A stretch of DNA of 64,000 bases from Massilia aurea. Its GTDB lineage: Bacteria > Pseudomonadota > Gammaproteobacteria > Burkholderiales > Burkholderiaceae_D. The translations under genes and the position numbers were made by a program. Below are positions 63,248-64,000 of this stretch, in pieces. Where the stretch lies: NCBI RefSeq assembly GCF_024753205.1, contig NZ_JANUGZ010000003.1:124001-188000 (forward strand), given 5' to 3'. The notes beneath the pieces were generated by a model, which saw nothing but the letters and a program-made list of their open reading frames with translations, was not told the DNA's origin and did not search any database. The number at the start of each line of letters is the position of its first letter. Positions within the stretch are counted from its first letter, which is position 1.

Positions 63248-64000
63248 TCAATCTGCGTTCGTGCGTAATTTAAAGCGTTGTAGTTTACCGGTTTCGGTGC
63301 GAGGCAGTTTTTCCTTGAACAAAATGGCCCTGGGGTACTTGTACGGCGCGATCTGCGCCTTCACGAATTCCTGCAATTCGCATGCCAGCTCGTCCGACCC
63401 CACCTGCCCTGCGCGCAGCACGACATGGGCCTCGACCACCTGGCCGCGTTCGGGGTCGAGCCGCCCCACGACGGCGCATTCGGCCACCGCCGGATGGTGC
63501 AGCAGCGCTTCTTCGACTTCGGCGCCGGCGATGTTGTAGCCGGCCGAGATGATCATGTCGTCGGTCCGCGAGCGGTAGTAGAAATAGCCGTCGGCGTCCA
63601 TTTCGTAGGCGTCGCCCGTGATGTTCCAGCCACCCTGCACGTAATCGCCCTGGCGCTCGTCGTCCAGATAGCGGCAACCGGTGGGGCCTTTCACGGCCAG
63701 GCGCCCGATCACGCCCGGGCCGACAGGTACGCCGTCGGCATCGAGGATGCAGGCCTGGTAGCCCGGCACCGGCTTGCCGGTCGCGCCTGACCGGATGGCT
63801 GCGCCCGCGCTGGCGATGAAAATGTGCAGCAGTTCGGTCGCACCGATCCCGTCGATCATCGCCAGCCCGGTGGCTGACTGCCAGGCCTCGCGCGTGGCCA
63901 GCGGCAGCGGCTCGCCAGCCGACACGCTGGCGCGCAGGCTGGTCAGGTCGAAACGATCCGCCTGCGCCGCCATCAGGCGATAAAAGGTCGGCGCCGTGAA
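63248..64000 (-). CDS. AMP-dependent acyl/aryl-CoA ligase, N-terminus beyond window
   Basis: Activates a carboxylic acid as acyl-AMP and then CoA thioester. Only the C-terminal part, about 250 residues, is visible; the frame stays open to base 64000. It shows the motifs of the ANL family: the A5-like DGIGATELLHIF, then GWNITGDAYEMDADGYFYYR with the ATP-ribose Asp, the hinge RTDDMIISAGYNIAGAEVEE, and the A10 lysine in LPRTETGKLQRFKLR. The pattern GATELLHIFIAS is close to benzoate/2-aminobenzoate-CoA ligases. Substrate is not certain. Followed at 7 nt by a marR gene. Confidence 0.87.
   Translation of the reverse strand, partial: FTAPTFYRLMAAQADRFDLTSLRASVSAGEPLPLATREAWQSATGLAMIDGIGATELLHIFIASAGAAIRSGATGKPVPGYQACILDADGVPVGPGVIGRLAVKGPTGCRYLDDERQGDYVQGGWNITGDAYEMDADGYFYYRSRTDDMIISAGYNIAGAEVEEALLHHPAVAECAVVGRLDPERGQVVEAHVVLRAGQVGSDELACELQEFVKAQIAPYKYPRAILFKEKLPRTETGKLQRFKLRTNAD

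Overview
The window is a 64 kb piece of a GC-rich (roughly two thirds G+C) bacterial chromosome. Gene content and order fit a betaproteobacterium of the Oxalobacteraceae (Massilia/Telluria/Janthinobacterium type). The pointers are an AcnD/PrpF-type methylcitrate operon with a sigma-54 PrpR activator, a divergent rpsT/murJ pair, PEP-CTERM proteins with EpsA/EpsE/EpsL-like exopolysaccharide genes, and the clpA-clpS-csp-icd-rluE-idh neighbourhood. The genus is an inference; there is no rRNA in the window.

Layout. 1-1775: 3'-truncated multi-PAS diguanylate cyclase. 1898-11773: propionate/acetate module, with prpB-prpC-acnD-prpF, an acetate symporter pair (DUF485-actP) and the divergent activator prpR. 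The same 17-bp palindrome, TGTTTCA-N3-TGAAACA, lies in front of both prpB and prpR, and prpB has a perfect -24/-12 promoter. 11936-14511: cystathionine beta-synthase and gamma-lyase-like pair (reverse transsulfuration). 14601-16169: chemotaxis receptor. 16362-23851: clpA-clpS, cold-shock protein, dimeric NADP-isocitrate dehydrogenase, RluE-like pseudouridine synthase and monomeric isocitrate dehydrogenase. 24268-26294: rpsT and murJ, divergent. 26302-28337: exported NTF2-like protein and hydrolase-TPR protein. 28362-30285: AT-richer stretch with a 107-bp inverted-repeat element, two unrecognised small proteins and a small tyrosine phosphatase.

30286-39781 is an eleven-gene operon for a streamlined type II secretion-like machine: GspG, GspF, GspE, PilM/N/O/P-like platform proteins, a lipoprotein secretin and three further pseudopilins, with nine consecutive gene overlaps. 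It lacks recognisable GspC, GspH-J and prepilin peptidase. Across a markedly AT-rich spacer lie a PEP-CTERM protein and a large secreted S8 protease, which are plausible clients.

44240-60469 is all on the minus strand and is a surface/matrix region. It holds a small Cys-rich exported protein, an OmpR-type regulator whose phospho-acceptor Asp is Glu, an EpsA-like LuxR regulator, an ExeM-type extracellular nuclease paired with a PEP-CTERM protein, ManC, a second sugar nucleotidyltransferase, GalE, heparinase II/III, MgtC, EpsE- and EpsL-like export proteins and a CAAX-protease-like membrane protein. No exosortase, Wzc-type kinase or glycosyltransferase is present, so the exopolysaccharide locus is dispersed. 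60510-64000: ABC-F ATPase Uup, tRNA-Arg(CCT), a MarR regulator and a 5'-truncated acyl/aryl-CoA ligase.
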